NCBI RefSeq assembly: GCF_016793485.1
Contig: NZ_JAEULZ010000038.1
Span: 62,001 to 126,000 of the forward strand
From: Mesorhizobium sp.
Lineage (GTDB): Bacteria > Pseudomonadota > Alphaproteobacteria > Rhizobiales > Rhizobiaceae
Direction: 5' to 3'
Length of the DNA: 64,000 nucleotides
Under the pieces are notes generated by a model, which did no database searches, had not been told where the DNA came from, and saw only the letters and a list, made by a program, of their open reading frames with translations. A program made the translations under genes and the position numbers. Positions 19,046 to 30,310 of the stretch are shown here, in pieces (position 1 is the first letter of the stretch; each line of letters opens with the position of its first letter).

Positions 19046-19899
19046 ATCGGCCACACGGTCCACCCACCGATTTCGTCGGCAAGGCCAAGCAATGCGGGAG
19101 CGGTGTTTCGCATCGCATCTTTCAAAACCGCGTTGTCCATGGTGGCGGCCCAGGTCTCGCCTGCAAGCCGGCCGCTGGTGAAGGCAACGATGTTGAGCGC
19201 GCTGCCGGCTTTTACCGGATAGGTGATCAGATGGAAGCCGGACGCGAGGAAGGCGTTGACGGCGCCCCCCACGCCGATGGCAGCAAGCGAGCCGCCGGCG
19301 ACGCTGTCCGCGCGCACTGTACGACGCCAGGCAACCTGTCCGGCAAAGCGGCTCCTCGTCTCCGCGCCGGCAAGCCGCCTGAGGTCAGACCAGACGCCGT
19401 CCGCGACAACCAGCATCATGCCGGAAACCTGCTCGATCCCACCTGTCGTTTCGACAAAGACGGTGACGCCGAGAGGGTGAGGCTCGACGTCGCGGACCGT
19501 GGCGCCCGTGACGAGTTGTATTCCCGGCTCGCGCAGCACATGCGCCAGCAGCGCGCCCTGCAGGTCGGCCCTGTGGGCAGTCAGGTAAGGGGCCTTCCAG
19601 CGTATTTCTTCATTCGCGCCGAGTGGCACCCTGCCGAGTTCCGCAAGGCTCGATGCGTCGCGCAGGACAACCGCTTCCGGCTGGACCGCAGCTTGGCGCA
19701 GTCCGGAAAGCACGCCGAGACGATCCAGAATGCGGGTTGCGTTGGGGGAAATCTGCAGACCCGCGCCGACTTCGTCCAGACGCGGGGCGCGCTCGAACAC
19801 GCTGACGGGATAGCCGCGTATCGCGAAGGAGAGCGCCGCAGTCAGTCCGGCAATGCCCCCGCCGGCAATGATGACCTGCCGCGACCGTGCCTCAGCCAT
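18685..19899 (-). CDS. FAD-dependent monooxygenase (salicylate hydroxylase-like)
   Basis: A 404-residue flavoprotein of the group A aromatic hydroxylase fold. FAD binding is by IAGGGIAGLTAAL at the start, and the second FAD motif is ALIGDAAHAMTPYAAQG. A mid-protein DG motif (VVADGVWSDLR) is also present. Substrate is not evident; the family includes salicylate and 6-hydroxynicotinate hydroxylases. It starts nine bases after the zf-CHCC gene and is probably cotranscribed. The last 360 bases overlap the DUF2459 frame on the other strand. Confidence 0.87.
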   Translation of the reverse strand: MAEARSRQVIIAGGGIAGLTAALSFAIRGYPVSVFERAPRLDEVGAGLQISPNATRILDRLGVLSGLRQAAVQPEAVVLRDASSLAELGRVPLGANEEIRWKAPYLTAHRADLQGALLAHVLREPGIQLVTGATVRDVEPHPLGVTVFVETTGGIEQVSGMMLVVADGVWSDLRRLAGAETRSRFAGQVAWRRTVRADSVAGGSLAAIGVGGAVNAFLASGFHLITYPVKAGSALNIVAFTSGRLAGETWAATMDNAVLKDAMRNTAPALLGLADEIGGWTVWPIYTMPSGPWTAPSGIALIGDAAHAMTPYAAQGAAMAIEDAETLAGHVLARPDSLSAALTNWEAERRKRIGQVARRGSFNRFTWHAAGPVATVRNLALRLQKPEKLAASLDWLYGWTPPEP

Positions 19900-19908
19900 G
19901 AAATCCGG

Positions 19909-20154
19909 TCAGGCGGCCCGATCGAGATAGAGGCAGTTCGCCGGACGCGTTTCGTCCGCGTGAAGGGACGCGTCGAAGCGATAGAGCGTCGAGCAGTACG
20001 GGCAGACCTTTTCCGCGTCGGCGCCCATGTCGAGGAAGACGTGCGGATGATCGTAGGGCGGGTTGGCGCCGACGCACATGAATTCCTTCACGCCGATGTC
20101 GATCGCCGGGTAGCCGCCGTCGTTCTGGAAGTGGGGAATGGTTCCGCCAGCCAT
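19909..20154 (-). CDS. zf-CHCC zinc-finger protein (NDUFS6-like)
   Basis: An 81-residue protein with C27, H36, C51 and C54 in the exact spacing Cx8Hx14Cx2C of the zf-CHCC domain, as in the complex I subunit NDUFS6. Alphaproteobacteria carry free-standing copies as accessory complex I subunits. GACGGAGC precedes the ATG. It is the first gene of a two-gene unit with the FAD monooxygenase, divergent from ppk. The NDUFS4-like gene is about 10 kb away at 9961. Confidence 0.88.
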   Translation of the reverse strand: MAGGTIPHFQNDGGYPAIDIGVKEFMCVGANPPYDHPHVFLDMGADAEKVCPYCSTLYRFDASLHADETRPANCLYLDRAA

Positions 20155-20316
20155 GGGATGCTCCGTCAGCTCTGCCGCCAGTTTGTTCGGCAGCCGTTTG
20201 TCGCATATCCTTATGCTTTACAAGCCTTGTGAAATCAAACTGTCGCAAAACCCTGTCAGAGGGTAGATTGCGCCAGAACCGGCGCATTTGGTCGAAAATC
20301 AGAGGTTGCGGACGAT

Positions 20317-22527
20317 ATGAGTGAATTGAAGCCGGCTCAAAGCGAGTTCACGGCGGTTGCCACGGCCGAAGGCGAGGGGGGCAACGGCAATCCCGACCGT
20401 TTCGTCAACCGGGAGTTCTCGTGGCTGCAGTTCAACCGGCGCGTCCTCGAGGAATCGCAGAATACGCACCATCCGCTCCTGGAACGCGTCCGCTTCCTGT
20501 CGATCTCAGCCGCAAACCTGGATGAGTTCTTCATGGTGCGCGTCGCCGGGCTTGCAGGCCAGGTGCGCGAAGGCATCGTGTTGCGAAGCCCCGACGGACG
20601 CACGCCCGAGCAGCAGCTGGAGCAGATCCTGGTCGAAATCGGACGCCTGCAGGAAGACCAGCAGAAGAGCCTCTCGGATCTTTTCGCGCTTCTCTACAAG
20701 GAAGGCATTGAAAGCATCTCCGCAGGCCAGTTGTCCAAGGAAGAGCTGGCATGGCTGGAGGACCACTTCCTCGAGCAGATTTTCCCGGTGCTGACACCGC
20801 TCTCGATCGACCCCGCCCATCCGTTCCCATTCATCCCGAACCTCGGTTTCTCGATCGCCCTGCAGCTTCGTCACCTGAAGGACGGGCAGGGCATGACAGC
20901 GCTCCTGCGTTTGCCGACCGCCCTTCGCCGCTTCATCCGCCTGCCCGATCGCAAGTCGGAAATCCGCTTCATTCCGATCGAGGAGACGGTCAACCTGTTC
21001 ATTGGCCGGCTTTTCCCCGGCTACGAGGTGAAGGGATCGGGAACGTTCCGCATCATCCGCGACAGCGATATCGAGGTGGAAGAGGAGTCCGAGGATCTGG
21101 TGCGCCTCTTCGAGACGGCGCTGAAGCGCCGTCGGCGCGGTTCGGTGATCCGCATTGAGTTCGACAGCCAGATCCCCGAGGAACTGCGCGACTTCGTGGC
21201 CGGTGAGCTTGGCGTCGCTGGAAATCGCATCAGCGTTCTGACCGGGCCGCTGGCGGTCAACCAGATATCGGAGATCGTCTCCATCCCACGCGACGACCTG
21301 AAGTTCACGCCCTATAACCCGCGCTTTCCCGAGCGTATCCGCGAGCATGGCGGCGATTGCTTCGCTGCGATCCGGGAAAAGGACATTGTCGTCCATCACC
21401 CCTACGAATCGTTCGACGTGGTCGTGCAGTTCCTGCGCCAGGCGGCCAGCGATCCTGAGGTGGTGGCGATCAAGCAGACGCTTTACCGTACGTCCAACGA
21501 CAGCCCGGTCGTCCGCGCGCTGGTCGACGCCGCCGAGGCCGGAAAGTCGGTCACCGCGCTGGTGGAGTTGAAGGCCCGCTTCGACGAGGAGGCCAACATC
21601 CGCTGGGCGCGGGACCTGGAACGCGCCGGCGTGCAGGTGGTGTTCGGCTTCATCGAACTGAAGACGCACGCGAAAATGTCGCTCGTCGTGCGGCGCGAGG
21701 ACGGCAAGCTGCGCAACTACGTGCATCTTGGCACCGGCAACTACCATCCGATTACGGCGCGCATCTATACCGACCTCTCCTTCTTCACCAGTGATCCCAG
21801 CATGGCGCGCGACGTGGCGAAGATATTCAACTTCATCACCGGCTACGCCGAGCCAACCGTGAGCATGAAGATCGGCGTGTCGCCCCTGACGCTGAGAAGC
21901 AGGATTCTCGGCCACATCAGCGGCGAGATCGAGCATGCCAAGGCAGGCCGGCCGGCAAAAATCTGGATGAAGATGAATTCGCTGGTAGACCCCGCGATCA
22001 TCGATGCGCTCTACGAGGCAAGCAGAGCGGGCGTTGAGATTGACTTGGTCGTGCGCGGCATCTGCTGCCTGCGGCCGCAGGTGCCGGGGCTGTCCGAGAA
22101 CATCCGTGTCAAATCGATCGTCGGGCGCTTCCTGGAGCACAGCCGTATCTATTGCTTCGGCAACGGTCACGGCCTGCCTTCCGACGACGCGCTGGTGTAT
22201 ATCGGCTCTGCCGACCTGATGCCGCGCAACCTGGATCGCCGCGTCGAGACGCTGGTCCCGATCACCAATCCGACTGTGCATGAGCAGATTCTTGGGCAGA
22301 TCATGCTGGGCAACATCATGGACAACCAGCAAAGTTATGAAGTATTGCCGGACGGAACCTCGCGGCGCATCGCGCTGGACGAGGGCGAGGAACCGTTCAA
22401 CGCGCAGGAATATTTCATGACCAATCCGAGCCTTTCCGGACGTGGCGATGCGCTGAAATCGCATGCGCCCAAGCAGATCGCGCAGTTCAAGCGGCGCAAG
22501 AAGGCGAACGCGTCCAAGAGCGGATGA
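20317..22527 (+). CDS. ppk: Polyphosphate kinase 1
   Basis: Reversibly builds inorganic polyphosphate from ATP. At 736 residues, the size is normal for a PPK1. The start of the catalytic part [18 protein letters not shown] is preserved. The autophosphorylation histidine lies in the [14 protein letters not shown] block, followed by [21 protein letters not shown]. ppx overlaps by four bases. The ATG at 20317 is preceded by weak purine-rich sequence (GAGGTTGCGGACGAT). Confidence 0.97.
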   Translation: MSELKPAQSEFTAVATAEGEGGNGNPDRFVNREFSWLQFNRRVLEESQNTHHPLLERVRFLSISAANLDEFFMVRVAGLAGQVREGIVLRSPDGRTPEQQLEQILVEIGRLQEDQQKSLSDLFALLYKEGIESISAGQLSKEELAWLEDHFLEQIFPVLTPLSIDPAHPFPFIPNLGFSIALQLRHLKDGQGMTALLRLPTALRRFIRLPDRKSEIRFIPIEETVNLFIGRLFPGYEVKGSGTFRIIRDSDIEVEEESEDLVRLFETALKRRRRGSVIRIEFDSQIPEELRDFVAGELGVAGNRISVLTGPLAVNQISEIVSIPRDDLKFTPYNPRFPERIREHGGDCFAAIREKDIVVHHPYESFDVVVQFLRQAASDPEVVAIKQTLYRTSNDSPVVRALVDAAEAGKSVTALVELKARFDEEANIRWARDLERAGVQVVFGFIELKTHAKMSLVVRREDGKLRNYVHLGTGNYHPITARIYTDLSFFTSDPSMARDVAKIFNFITGYAEPTVSMKIGVSPLTLRSRILGHISGEIEHAKAGRPAKIWMKMNSLVDPAIIDALYEASRAGVEIDLVVRGICCLRPQVPGLSENIRVKSIVGRFLEHSRIYCFGNGHGLPSDDALVYIGSADLMPRNLDRRVETLVPITNPTVHEQILGQIMLGNIMDNQQSYEVLPDGTSRRIALDEGEEPFNAQEYFMTNPSLSGRGDALKSHAPKQIAQFKRRKKANASKSG

Positions 22528-24035
22528 TTTCGCTTTCCCAGGGGCGGCTGCAGGATCGCAAGCCGCTCTCCGTCATCGACATAGGGTCGAACTCGATTCG
22601 TCTCGTCATCTATGAGGGTGTTGCTCGCTCTCCGACCACGCTCTTCAACGAGAAGATGCTGGCCGGCCTCGGGCGCGGGCTGGTGACGACCGGCAAGCTG
22701 GATCCGGAAGCGGTGACCCGTGCGATGGAAGAGTTCCGGCGTTTCAGGGCTCTTTCCGAACAGGCTGGAGCAGAAAAGCTTTATGTCATCGCGACCGCTG
22801 CTGCCCGCGAGGCCGAAAACGGTCCTGACTTCATCCACCGTGCCGAGGAAGTGCTCGGTACCGAAATCCGCGTGCTATCGGGCCGCGAGGAAGCCTACTA
22901 CTCCGCCCTTGGTGTGATCTCCGGCTTCCACCCGGCCGACGGCATCGCCGGCGATCTTGGCGGCGGCAGCCTTGAGCTGGTCGATGTCGACGGCGAAGCG
23001 ATCGGCGAAGGAATTACCCTGCCTCTGGGCGGATTGCGGCTGCAGGACATGGCGAAGGCGTCGCTGGCCGCGGCCGCCAGGATTGCGCGCGAACAAATCG
23101 CTCGCGCCGACCTGCTGCATGAGGGCGAGGGCAGGCCGTTCTATGCGGTCGGCGGCACGTGGCGAAACCTTGCCCGTCTGCACATGATCACGACCGGCTA
23201 TCCGCTTGCGGTGATGCATCACTACGAGATGAACATCGCCAACGCGGTTCCCTTTCTTCAGAAAGTGGCGCGAGGGGACATCGACAAGATCAAGGGCATC
23301 GAGGGTGTTTCCAAGGTGCGTCGTGCGCTGTTGCCCTATGGCGCCATCGTTCTTCTGGAAATCATCCAGGCGATGCGACCCTCCGAAATCGTCGTGTCGG
23401 CGCTGGGCGTACGAGAGGGGTTCCTCTATTCGCTGTTGAGCGAGGAGGAGAGGCGCAAGGATCCCCTGATCTCCGCCGCGGAGGAACTGGCGCTGCTGCG
23501 TGCGCGCTCGGTGACGCATGCGCGCGAACTCGTCGAGTGGACCACGGCGACCCTGAGCGCCTTCGAGATTGCCGAGACGGGGGAGGAGGAGCGCTACAGG
23601 CAGGCCGCCTGCCTGCTGGCCGACATCGGCTGGCGCGCGCATCCTGAATATCGCGGTACGCAATCCCTCAACATCATCGCGCACGCCTCCTTCATCGGTG
23701 TCGATCATCCCGGCCGGTTGTTTCTGGCGCTGGTGAACGCATTCCGCAACGACGGGGTGTTCAACGACGCGATCGCGCCGGAACTGAAGGCGCTGGCGAC
23801 CCAGCCCTATCTTGACCGCGCGAGGCTTCTGGCGGCCATGATGCGTGTCGTCTATCTGCTGACCGCATCGATGCCGGGCGTGATGCCTCGGTTGCGGTGG
23901 GAAAAGCGCGCCGACGGAACGCTCGTGCTGGTGATACCGCCCGATCTGGCGGGTCTCTACGGAGAGCGGCCAATCGGTCGGATAGCGCAACTGGCGAAAA
24001 TTTCCGGCAAGAAGCTGGAGTTGGCGGTCGCCTGA
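22524..24035 (+). CDS. ppx: Exopolyphosphatase
   Basis: A 503-residue Ppx/GppA phosphatase that removes terminal phosphates from polyphosphate, opposing Ppk. ASKHA phosphate loops are visible: [16 protein letters not shown] at the start and [17 protein letters not shown]. The frame starts inside the ppk stop (ATGA), so synthesis of the two enzymes is coupled. A GppA-type activity on pppGpp is possible, since the families merge. Confidence 0.94.
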   Translation: MISLSQGRLQDRKPLSVIDIGSNSIRLVIYEGVARSPTTLFNEKMLAGLGRGLVTTGKLDPEAVTRAMEEFRRFRALSEQAGAEKLYVIATAAAREAENGPDFIHRAEEVLGTEIRVLSGREEAYYSALGVISGFHPADGIAGDLGGGSLELVDVDGEAIGEGITLPLGGLRLQDMAKASLAAAARIAREQIARADLLHEGEGRPFYAVGGTWRNLARLHMITTGYPLAVMHHYEMNIANAVPFLQKVARGDIDKIKGIEGVSKVRRALLPYGAIVLLEIIQAMRPSEIVVSALGVREGFLYSLLSEEERRKDPLISAAEELALLRARSVTHARELVEWTTATLSAFEIAETGEEERYRQAACLLADIGWRAHPEYRGTQSLNIIAHASFIGVDHPGRLFLALVNAFRNDGVFNDAIAPELKALATQPYLDRARLLAAMMRVVYLLTASMPGVMPRLRWEKRADGTLVLVIPPDLAGLYGERPIGRIAQLAKISGKKLELAVA

Positions 24036-24044
24036 ATCCCGGCC

Positions 24045-24446
24045 TCAGTGCCGCAGCGCGTCGAGCGACCACGTACCAGGGCCGGCGACGGCGAGCGCCA
24101 GCAGCCCTCCAGCGATCGCAACGTCCTTCATCAGCGCCTGGCTATGCATGAAGGCCAGCATCGGGTCGCCCCCGCCCTGTCCGTAGTGGCCTATGAAACC
24201 GGCCGCGATGCTGAAGGCCGCCAGGACGATCGCAGAAAGGCGCGTCTCGAAGCCGATCAGGATCGACAGGCCTGCGACGATCTCGAAGATGCAGACGGCC
24301 CAGGCGACGAAGGAAGGGACGGGGAGGCCGAGCGAGGCGAAATAGCCTGTCGCGCCGGCGACGTCGCCGAGTACCGAAATGCCGGATGACAGGAAGATGA
24401 AGGCGAGGAGCAGCCGTGCTGCCAGAAGTGCTGCATTGACCGGCAT
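24045..24446 (-). CDS. DoxX family membrane protein
   Basis: A 133-residue, four-helix membrane protein. The start MPVNAALLAARLLLA was chosen because CGGAGGTCC lies five bases ahead; a longer frame to 24473 lacks this. The DoxX pattern is clear: ISVLGDVAGATGYFASLGLP, then IFEIVAGLSILIGF. DoxX proteins are linked to redox and thiosulfate chemistry in other bacteria; here the function is unknown. A second DoxX gene lies directly upstream on the same strand. Confidence 0.85.
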   Translation of the reverse strand: MPVNAALLAARLLLAFIFLSSGISVLGDVAGATGYFASLGLPVPSFVAWAVCIFEIVAGLSILIGFETRLSAIVLAAFSIAAGFIGHYGQGGGDPMLAFMHSQALMKDVAIAGGLLALAVAGPGTWSLDALRH

Positions 24447-24528
24447 CGGGACCTCCGTTCGAGGCGGCTGCAACTCTTCCTACAATAAGGCCAAAACGAC
24501 CGACTTGGCCAAATTCTTTCTGCGTAGC

Positions 24529-24556
24529 AAAAAGCCCGGATCGCTCCGGGCTTTTT
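24529..24556. terminator. Rho-independent terminator between the doxX genes
   Basis: AAAAAGCCCGGA / TCCGGGCTTTTT palindrome with a four-base loop. It stops the upstream doxX gene (24579-24995, minus strand), so the two DoxX genes are separate transcripts. Confidence 0.92.
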
Positions 24557-24578
24557 CCGTGTTCGCTAGCAGGATCAA

Positions 24579-24995
24579 TCAGCCGCGGCGGGCGTCGATG
24601 GAATAGGCGCCGGCGCCACCGGCAGCCAGCGCGAGAAATCCGCCGGTGACGGCGAGGTTCTTCAGGAAAAACAGCTGCTGGACCTGATCGGCGAGGTTGG
24701 TGTGGGCAATCAGCGTGGCGGCGACCGTGAACAGCGCGAGCACAAGGGCCGCAATGCGGGTCTTGAAGCCGACGAGGATCGCCAGGCCGCCAATGAGTTC
24801 GACGAGGCCGACGACGACGGCGGTAACGGTCGGAACCGGCAGGCCGATGCTGCCGAACCAGCCGGCGGTCGCGCCAATGGCGGTCAGCTTGCCGAAGCCG
24901 GCGACGATGAACATGATCGAGAGAAGGACGCGGCCGATTAGGATTGCCAGCGAGTTGCTGGAGGTGCCGGCGTGGGCGACTGTAGCGGTGGACAT
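24579..24995 (-). CDS. DoxX family membrane protein
   Basis: A 138-residue membrane protein, second member of a tandem pair. It has the same layout: LGRVLLSIMFIVAGFGKL-like first helix, GWFGSIGLPVPTV, VELIGGLAILVGFKTR and a Gly/Ala-rich last helix. It differs from its neighbour enough to suggest an old duplication or separate acquisition. It has its own terminator (24529-24556). Function is unknown. Confidence 0.88.
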   Translation of the reverse strand: MSTATVAHAGTSSNSLAILIGRVLLSIMFIVAGFGKLTAIGATAGWFGSIGLPVPTVTAVVVGLVELIGGLAILVGFKTRIAALVLALFTVAATLIAHTNLADQVQQLFFLKNLAVTGGFLALAAGGAGAYSIDARRG

Positions 24996-25110
24996 CTGGA
25001 TTCTCCGTTAAGGGCAGGACTTGGTGAGCGACATATACAATTGGTCCGTCGTTCACTGAAGATGCGGATTTCCAGACACTTCGTTCACAATGGAAGAACG
25101 TTCCAAAGCA

Positions 25111-26508
25111 TCAGCCCGGATGGGTCATATCCTCCGGACGCACGAGACGATCATAGTCATCTGCCGTTACGAGGCCGGTTTTCAGCGCCTCTTCCCGCAG
25201 CGTCGTGCCGTTCTTGTGGGCGGTCTTGGCGATCTTGGCTGCGTTGTCGTAGCCGATCGTGGGCGCCAGCGCGGTCACGAGCATCAGCGAGCGCTCCAGC
25301 GCTGCCTTGATGTTGTCCTCGCGCGGCACGATCCCGACGACGCAATTGTCGGCGAAAGAGACGGCCGCATCGGAGAGCAACTGCACCGACTGGAGGAAAT
25401 TGTAGGCCATCAGCGGGTTGTAGACGTTGAGTTCGAAATGGCCCTGGCTGCCGGCAAACGAGATCGACGAATTGTTGCCGAACACCTGGATGCAGACCTG
25501 CGTCAGCGCCTCGCACTGGGTCGGATTGACCTTGCCCGGCATGATCGAAGAGCCGGGCTCGTTCTCCGGCAGCGCGAGTTCGCCGAGACCTGAACGCGGC
25601 CCGGAGCCCAGCAGGCGGATGTCGTTGGCGATCTTGAAGAGCGAGGCGGCGACCGTGTTGATGGCGCCGTGCGAAAAAACCATCGCGTCATGGGCCGCGA
25701 GCGCCTCGAATTTGTTGGGCGCGGTGGTGAAAGGGAGGTGGGTAATCGCAGCGATCCGCTCGGCGACCTTCTCGGCGAAGCCGACCGGCGCGTTCAGGCC
25801 GGTGCCGACGGCGGTGCCGCCTTGCGCCAGTTCCATCAGCGCGGGCAGGGTCTGGTCAATGCGCTTTATGCCGTTCTCGACCTGCTGGGTGTAGCCGGAG
25901 AATTCCTGACCGAGCGTCAGGGGGGTGGCGTCCTGCGTGTGCGTGCGGCCGATCTTGATGATTTTGGTCCAGGCCTGCGCCTTGTCGTTCAGCGCGTTGC
26001 GCAGCTTCTGCAGCGCCGGCAGCAGGCGATGGTTGATCTCCTCCGCGCAGGCGATGTGCATGGCCGTCGGGTAGGTATCGTTGGACGACTGGCTCATGTT
26101 GACGTGGTCGTTGGGGTGGACCGGCTTCTTGGAGCCCATCTCGCCGCCAAGCATCTCGATTGCGCGGTTCGAGATAACCTCGTTGGCGTTCATGTTGGAC
26201 TGCGTGCCCGAACCCGTCTGCCAGACGACAAGCGGGAAGTGGGCGTCGAGCTTGCCCTCTATCACCTCCTGAGCCGCCTTGACGATGGTCTCGCCGAGCT
26301 TCGGATCGAGCCGGCCAAGCTCCATATTGACCTCGGCGGCAGCGCGCTTGACGACGCCGAGCGCGCGCACGACGGAGGCCGGCTGCTTTTCCCAGCCGAT
26401 CTTGAAATTGCCAAGCGAGCGCTGCGCCTGCGCGCCCCAGTAGCGGTCGGTGGGAACCTCGATCGGGCCAAATGTATCGGTCTCGGTCCTGAAAGTCTGC
26501 TTGGCCAC
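25111..26508 (-). CDS. fumC: Fumarate hydratase class II
   Basis: Iron-independent fumarase of the TCA cycle, 465 residues. The family signature [16 protein letters not shown] is intact; catalytic regions [11 protein letters not shown] and [11 protein letters not shown] are present. GTG 26508 ([18 protein letters not shown]) was preferred since GGAGA lies eight bases upstream and the length then matches class II fumarases. ATG 26541 is an in-frame alternative adding 11 residues. It is probably monocistronic. Confidence 0.96.
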   Translation of the reverse strand: MAKQTFRTETDTFGPIEVPTDRYWGAQAQRSLGNFKIGWEKQPASVVRALGVVKRAAAEVNMELGRLDPKLGETIVKAAQEVIEGKLDAHFPLVVWQTGSGTQSNMNANEVISNRAIEMLGGEMGSKKPVHPNDHVNMSQSSNDTYPTAMHIACAEEINHRLLPALQKLRNALNDKAQAWTKIIKIGRTHTQDATPLTLGQEFSGYTQQVENGIKRIDQTLPALMELAQGGTAVGTGLNAPVGFAEKVAERIAAITHLPFTTAPNKFEALAAHDAMVFSHGAINTVAASLFKIANDIRLLGSGPRSGLGELALPENEPGSSIMPGKVNPTQCEALTQVCIQVFGNNSSISFAGSQGHFELNVYNPLMAYNFLQSVQLLSDAAVSFADNCVVGIVPREDNIKAALERSLMLVTALAPTIGYDNAAKIAKTAHKNGTTLREEALKTGLVTADDYDRLVRPEDMTHPG

Positions 26509-26682
26509 GCGCGAAGTCTCCGGATTGAATGTGCCGCGCATGGGCCTATCCCTTTGGGCGGGAGGCTTCAAGGGTTGGAGGGAATGGACGGTAAACCAAA
26601 TCGTTTGAAGGCTTGCTTCATCCTCGCCACATAATCTGGCCTCAGGATAAGTCCGGAATACTTGGTGCTTGAGGACACAACG

Positions 26683-26707
26683 AAAAAGGCGACCCCGGAG
26701 GGCCGCC
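26683..26707 (-). terminator. Terminator of the CsbD gene
   Basis: On the minus strand GGCGGCCC and GGGTCGCC form an eight-base-pair stem (one G-T) with a four-base loop, followed by T5. It begins 29 bases after the csbD-like stop. Confidence 0.85.
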
Positions 26708-26735
26708 CTTCGCAACTCCGAGATGGAGGAACGTC

Positions 26736-26915
26736 TCAGAGCGCGCGCTTGATCTTTTCCTTGGCGTCGCCAAAGCCTTTCTGGACCTTGCCGGCCGTCT
26801 TTTCGACCGCGCCTTCGGCTTCCATGCGGCGGTTGCCCGTCGCCTTGCCGGCGGCCTGCTTCACCGAGCCTTTCACTTCCTTGGCTACGCCCTTGACCTG
26901 ATCCTTGTTCACCAT
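26736..26915 (-). CDS. CsbD family stress protein
   Basis: A 59-residue hydrophilic protein of the CsbD family. The start [17 protein letters not shown] is preceded by AGGAGA. The heptad-like content ([15 protein letters not shown], then [18 protein letters not shown]) is typical. These proteins are abundant under sigmaB-type or general stress responses, but no biochemical role is known. It has its own terminator on the minus strand. Confidence 0.9.
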   Translation of the reverse strand: MVNKDQVKGVAKEVKGSVKQAAGKATGNRRMEAEGAVEKTAGKVQKGFGDAKEKIKRAL

Positions 26916-27025
26916 TTGCGCGATCTCCTGTGTCTGCGGAGATAAACGGTGCGATGGGTTGCCGGTTCCGGGGTAACGGAACAATTTCCGTGTAGGTAGG
27001 CGCAACGGAATGCACCGCCGCAAAA

Positions 27026-27069
27026 CAAAAACGCCTCCCGCACCTGTTACAGTGTTGGAGGCGTCTTTT
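27026..27069 (-). terminator. Terminator of the DUF805 gene
   Basis: On the minus strand GACGCCTCC and GGAGGCGT form the stem, with an 18-base loop that can fold further (CAC/GTG), followed by a short T-run. It lies just downstream of the DUF805 stop. Confidence 0.75.
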
Positions 27070-27155
27070 TGTCTTTGGCTGTCTTTTGAACTGCCTTGGA
27101 CACCTTGATAATGCGGGGGCGAAGAGAAGTTCCCATGCAGCGCGAAAAAGTTTTC

Positions 27156-27704
27156 TTAGGCGCGACGGCCGAAAGCCGGTTTGCCGGATACGATAGGCCT
27201 GGATGTCGATCGTGCGGCGTGGGGAACTGGCGCGCTTGGCGTTCGGCCAATGCTTGCGGTGAGCTTCTCCTCCACCTTTTGCCACGACCTCAGATCATCG
27301 ACATCGGAATCGAGGCCGCTGCCGGGAGGAGGACCAAACCGGTTGCTTCCAGGCCACCCGGCCAGGAAACCGCATTCGATCACAAGCCAGATCGGCCCGA
27401 TGATCGGCACGAAATTGATGAGATACCACCAGCCGGATTTGTTGAGATCGTGATAGCGTTTGACGCAGACCGCGATGTTTATCCAGGTTACGGTCACGCA
27501 GCCAATTAGGATTGCGAGTAGAAGCGTCAGACCGCCCGACGAAAGCTCGCCTGGTTCGTGGGTGCTCGACGGGTCGAAAACCTGAACGACCGCTCCAAAC
27601 GAAAATATGACCGCCACCCAGACTAGGATGGGCACCAATTGTCCCAGCCACCACATGCCTCGCCCGATACGACCGGAAAATCCGAACAGGAAATGCATTG
27701 CCAC
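27156..27704 (-). CDS. DUF805 membrane protein
   Basis: A 182-residue membrane protein with about four helices. The DUF805 pattern is plain: [16 protein letters not shown] at the start, then [17 protein letters not shown] and the C-terminal [10 protein letters not shown]. Function is unknown. About 50 residues after the domain form a soluble, Ser/Pro-rich tail. ATG 27704 or 27698 could be used. There is no obvious operon partner; groEL lies upstream in the same direction after 255 bases that contain the groEL terminator. Confidence 0.87.
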   Translation of the reverse strand: MAMHFLFGFSGRIGRGMWWLGQLVPILVWVAVIFSFGAVVQVFDPSSTHEPGELSSGGLTLLLAILIGCVTVTWINIAVCVKRYHDLNKSGWWYLINFVPIIGPIWLVIECGFLAGWPGSNRFGPPPGSGLDSDVDDLRSWQKVEEKLTASIGRTPSAPVPHAARSTSRPIVSGKPAFGRRA

Positions 27705-27895
27705 AATCCCAATACCGCCTGAGCCATTTCCGCGCGGAATCGTGAAAACTAAGTGATTGGAAAACAGAGATTTTATTCGGATGGCGCTAAAAAGGCCGAT
27801 TTAGTTAACGTGGCCGTTTCGAAATCGACGATGGAATGCTGATGAACCTGATGCTGGCTAGCGCAAGACGGATAGAGGTGGGGGTCTGCAAAAAC

Positions 27896-27922
27896 AAAAA
27901 GGGCGGCATTGCTGCCGCCCTT
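27896..27922 (-). terminator. Terminator of groESL
   Basis: Eight-base-pair stem GGGCGGCA/TGCCGCCC with a four-base loop, followed on the minus strand by an A/T tail (AAAAA on plus). It is placed about 40 bases after the groEL stop. Confidence 0.92.
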
Positions 27923-27959
27923 CCGTGTTGCCTGAGAAAGGCTGAGCCTTTGGACTTCC

Positions 27960-29703
<1,744 letters not shown>

Positions 29704-29712
29704 TGAACTTGA

Positions 29713-30009
29713 TCAGCCGATGATGCCCATGATGTCGGATTCCTTCATGATCAGAAGGTCTTCGCCATTGAGCTTCACTTCGGTGCCGGACCACTTGCCG
29801 AACAGGACGCGGTCGCCTGCCTTGACATCCAGCGGGACCAGCTTGCCGGCCTCGTCACGGGCGCCCGAGCCGACGGCGACGATTTCGCCTTCCTGCGGCT
29901 TTTCCTTGGCGGTATCGGGAATGATGATCCCGCCCTTGGTCTTCTCTTCGGATTCCACGCGGCGAACGACCACGCGGTCATGCAGCGGCCGGAATTTGGA
30001 CTTTGCCAT
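29713..30009 (-). CDS. groES: Co-chaperonin GroES
   Basis: A 98-residue lid protein of the GroEL chamber. Family landmarks are [21 protein letters not shown] (mobile loop region just after), [20 protein letters not shown] and the end [15 protein letters not shown]. It is the first gene of the operon, followed by groEL across a 103-base spacer containing the inverted repeat. Expression is from the TTGACA promoter and CIRCE operator upstream. Confidence 0.98.
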   Translation of the reverse strand: MAKSKFRPLHDRVVVRRVESEEKTKGGIIIPDTAKEKPQEGEIVAVGSGARDEAGKLVPLDVKAGDRVLFGKWSGTEVKLNGEDLLIMKESDIMGIIG

Positions 30010-30069
30010 TGTTTGTATCCTCGTACGGATGATTGGATTCCTCCGTCCGGCTTAGCAGCCAGACTGGCA

Positions 30070-30096
30070 TTAGCACTCACCAGAGAGGAGTGCTAA
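30070..30096 (-). promoter_or_regulatory. CIRCE element (HrcA operator)
   Basis: A perfect TTAGCACTC-N9-GAGTGCTAA inverted repeat. HrcA binds CIRCE and represses groESL until heat shock. It lies 61 bases upstream of groES, just downstream of the predicted promoter. Confidence 0.97.
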
Positions 30097-30106
30097 CGCG
30101 CCGGTG

Positions 30107-30134
30107 ACATAAGGTCTGAGGGTTTTTCTGTCAA
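30107..30134 (-). promoter_or_regulatory. groESL promoter
   Basis: On the minus strand TTGACA (-35) and TTATGT (-10), 16 bases apart, put the transcription start at about 30100, immediately before CIRCE. This is the usual architecture of HrcA-controlled groE operons. Confidence 0.75.
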
Positions 30135-30291
30135 GAATTTGGGACCAGGAAAATCATGCTCATTTTCCGCTTCGACCCGATCGACTGCGCTGTCGGCGTA
30201 CGCCGATCGGAAACGCCATCCCATATCGGCATCGAACAATAGATTTTCGCCCTCGCAGCCATTTTGTCGCAGCTCGACTGCGCTTGAAAAC

Positions 30292-30305
30292 ATAAGCATG
30301 CTTAT
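30292..30305 (+). promoter_or_regulatory. Palindromic operator candidate of the marR-emrAB operon
   Basis: A perfect 14-base palindrome ATAAGCATGCTTAT ends five bases before the marR start codon. Position and symmetry fit a MarR-type autorepression site. No Shine-Dalgarno is present between it and the ATG, so the mRNA may be leaderless or the second ATG at 30320 may be used. Confidence 0.7.
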
Positions 30306-30310
30306 AATAT

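Noticed and set aside
20506-22464. 652-codon minus-strand frame opposite ppk
   Set aside because: GC-rich DNA leaves the antisense frame open; the sequence has no domain, and ppk on the plus strand is beyond doubt.
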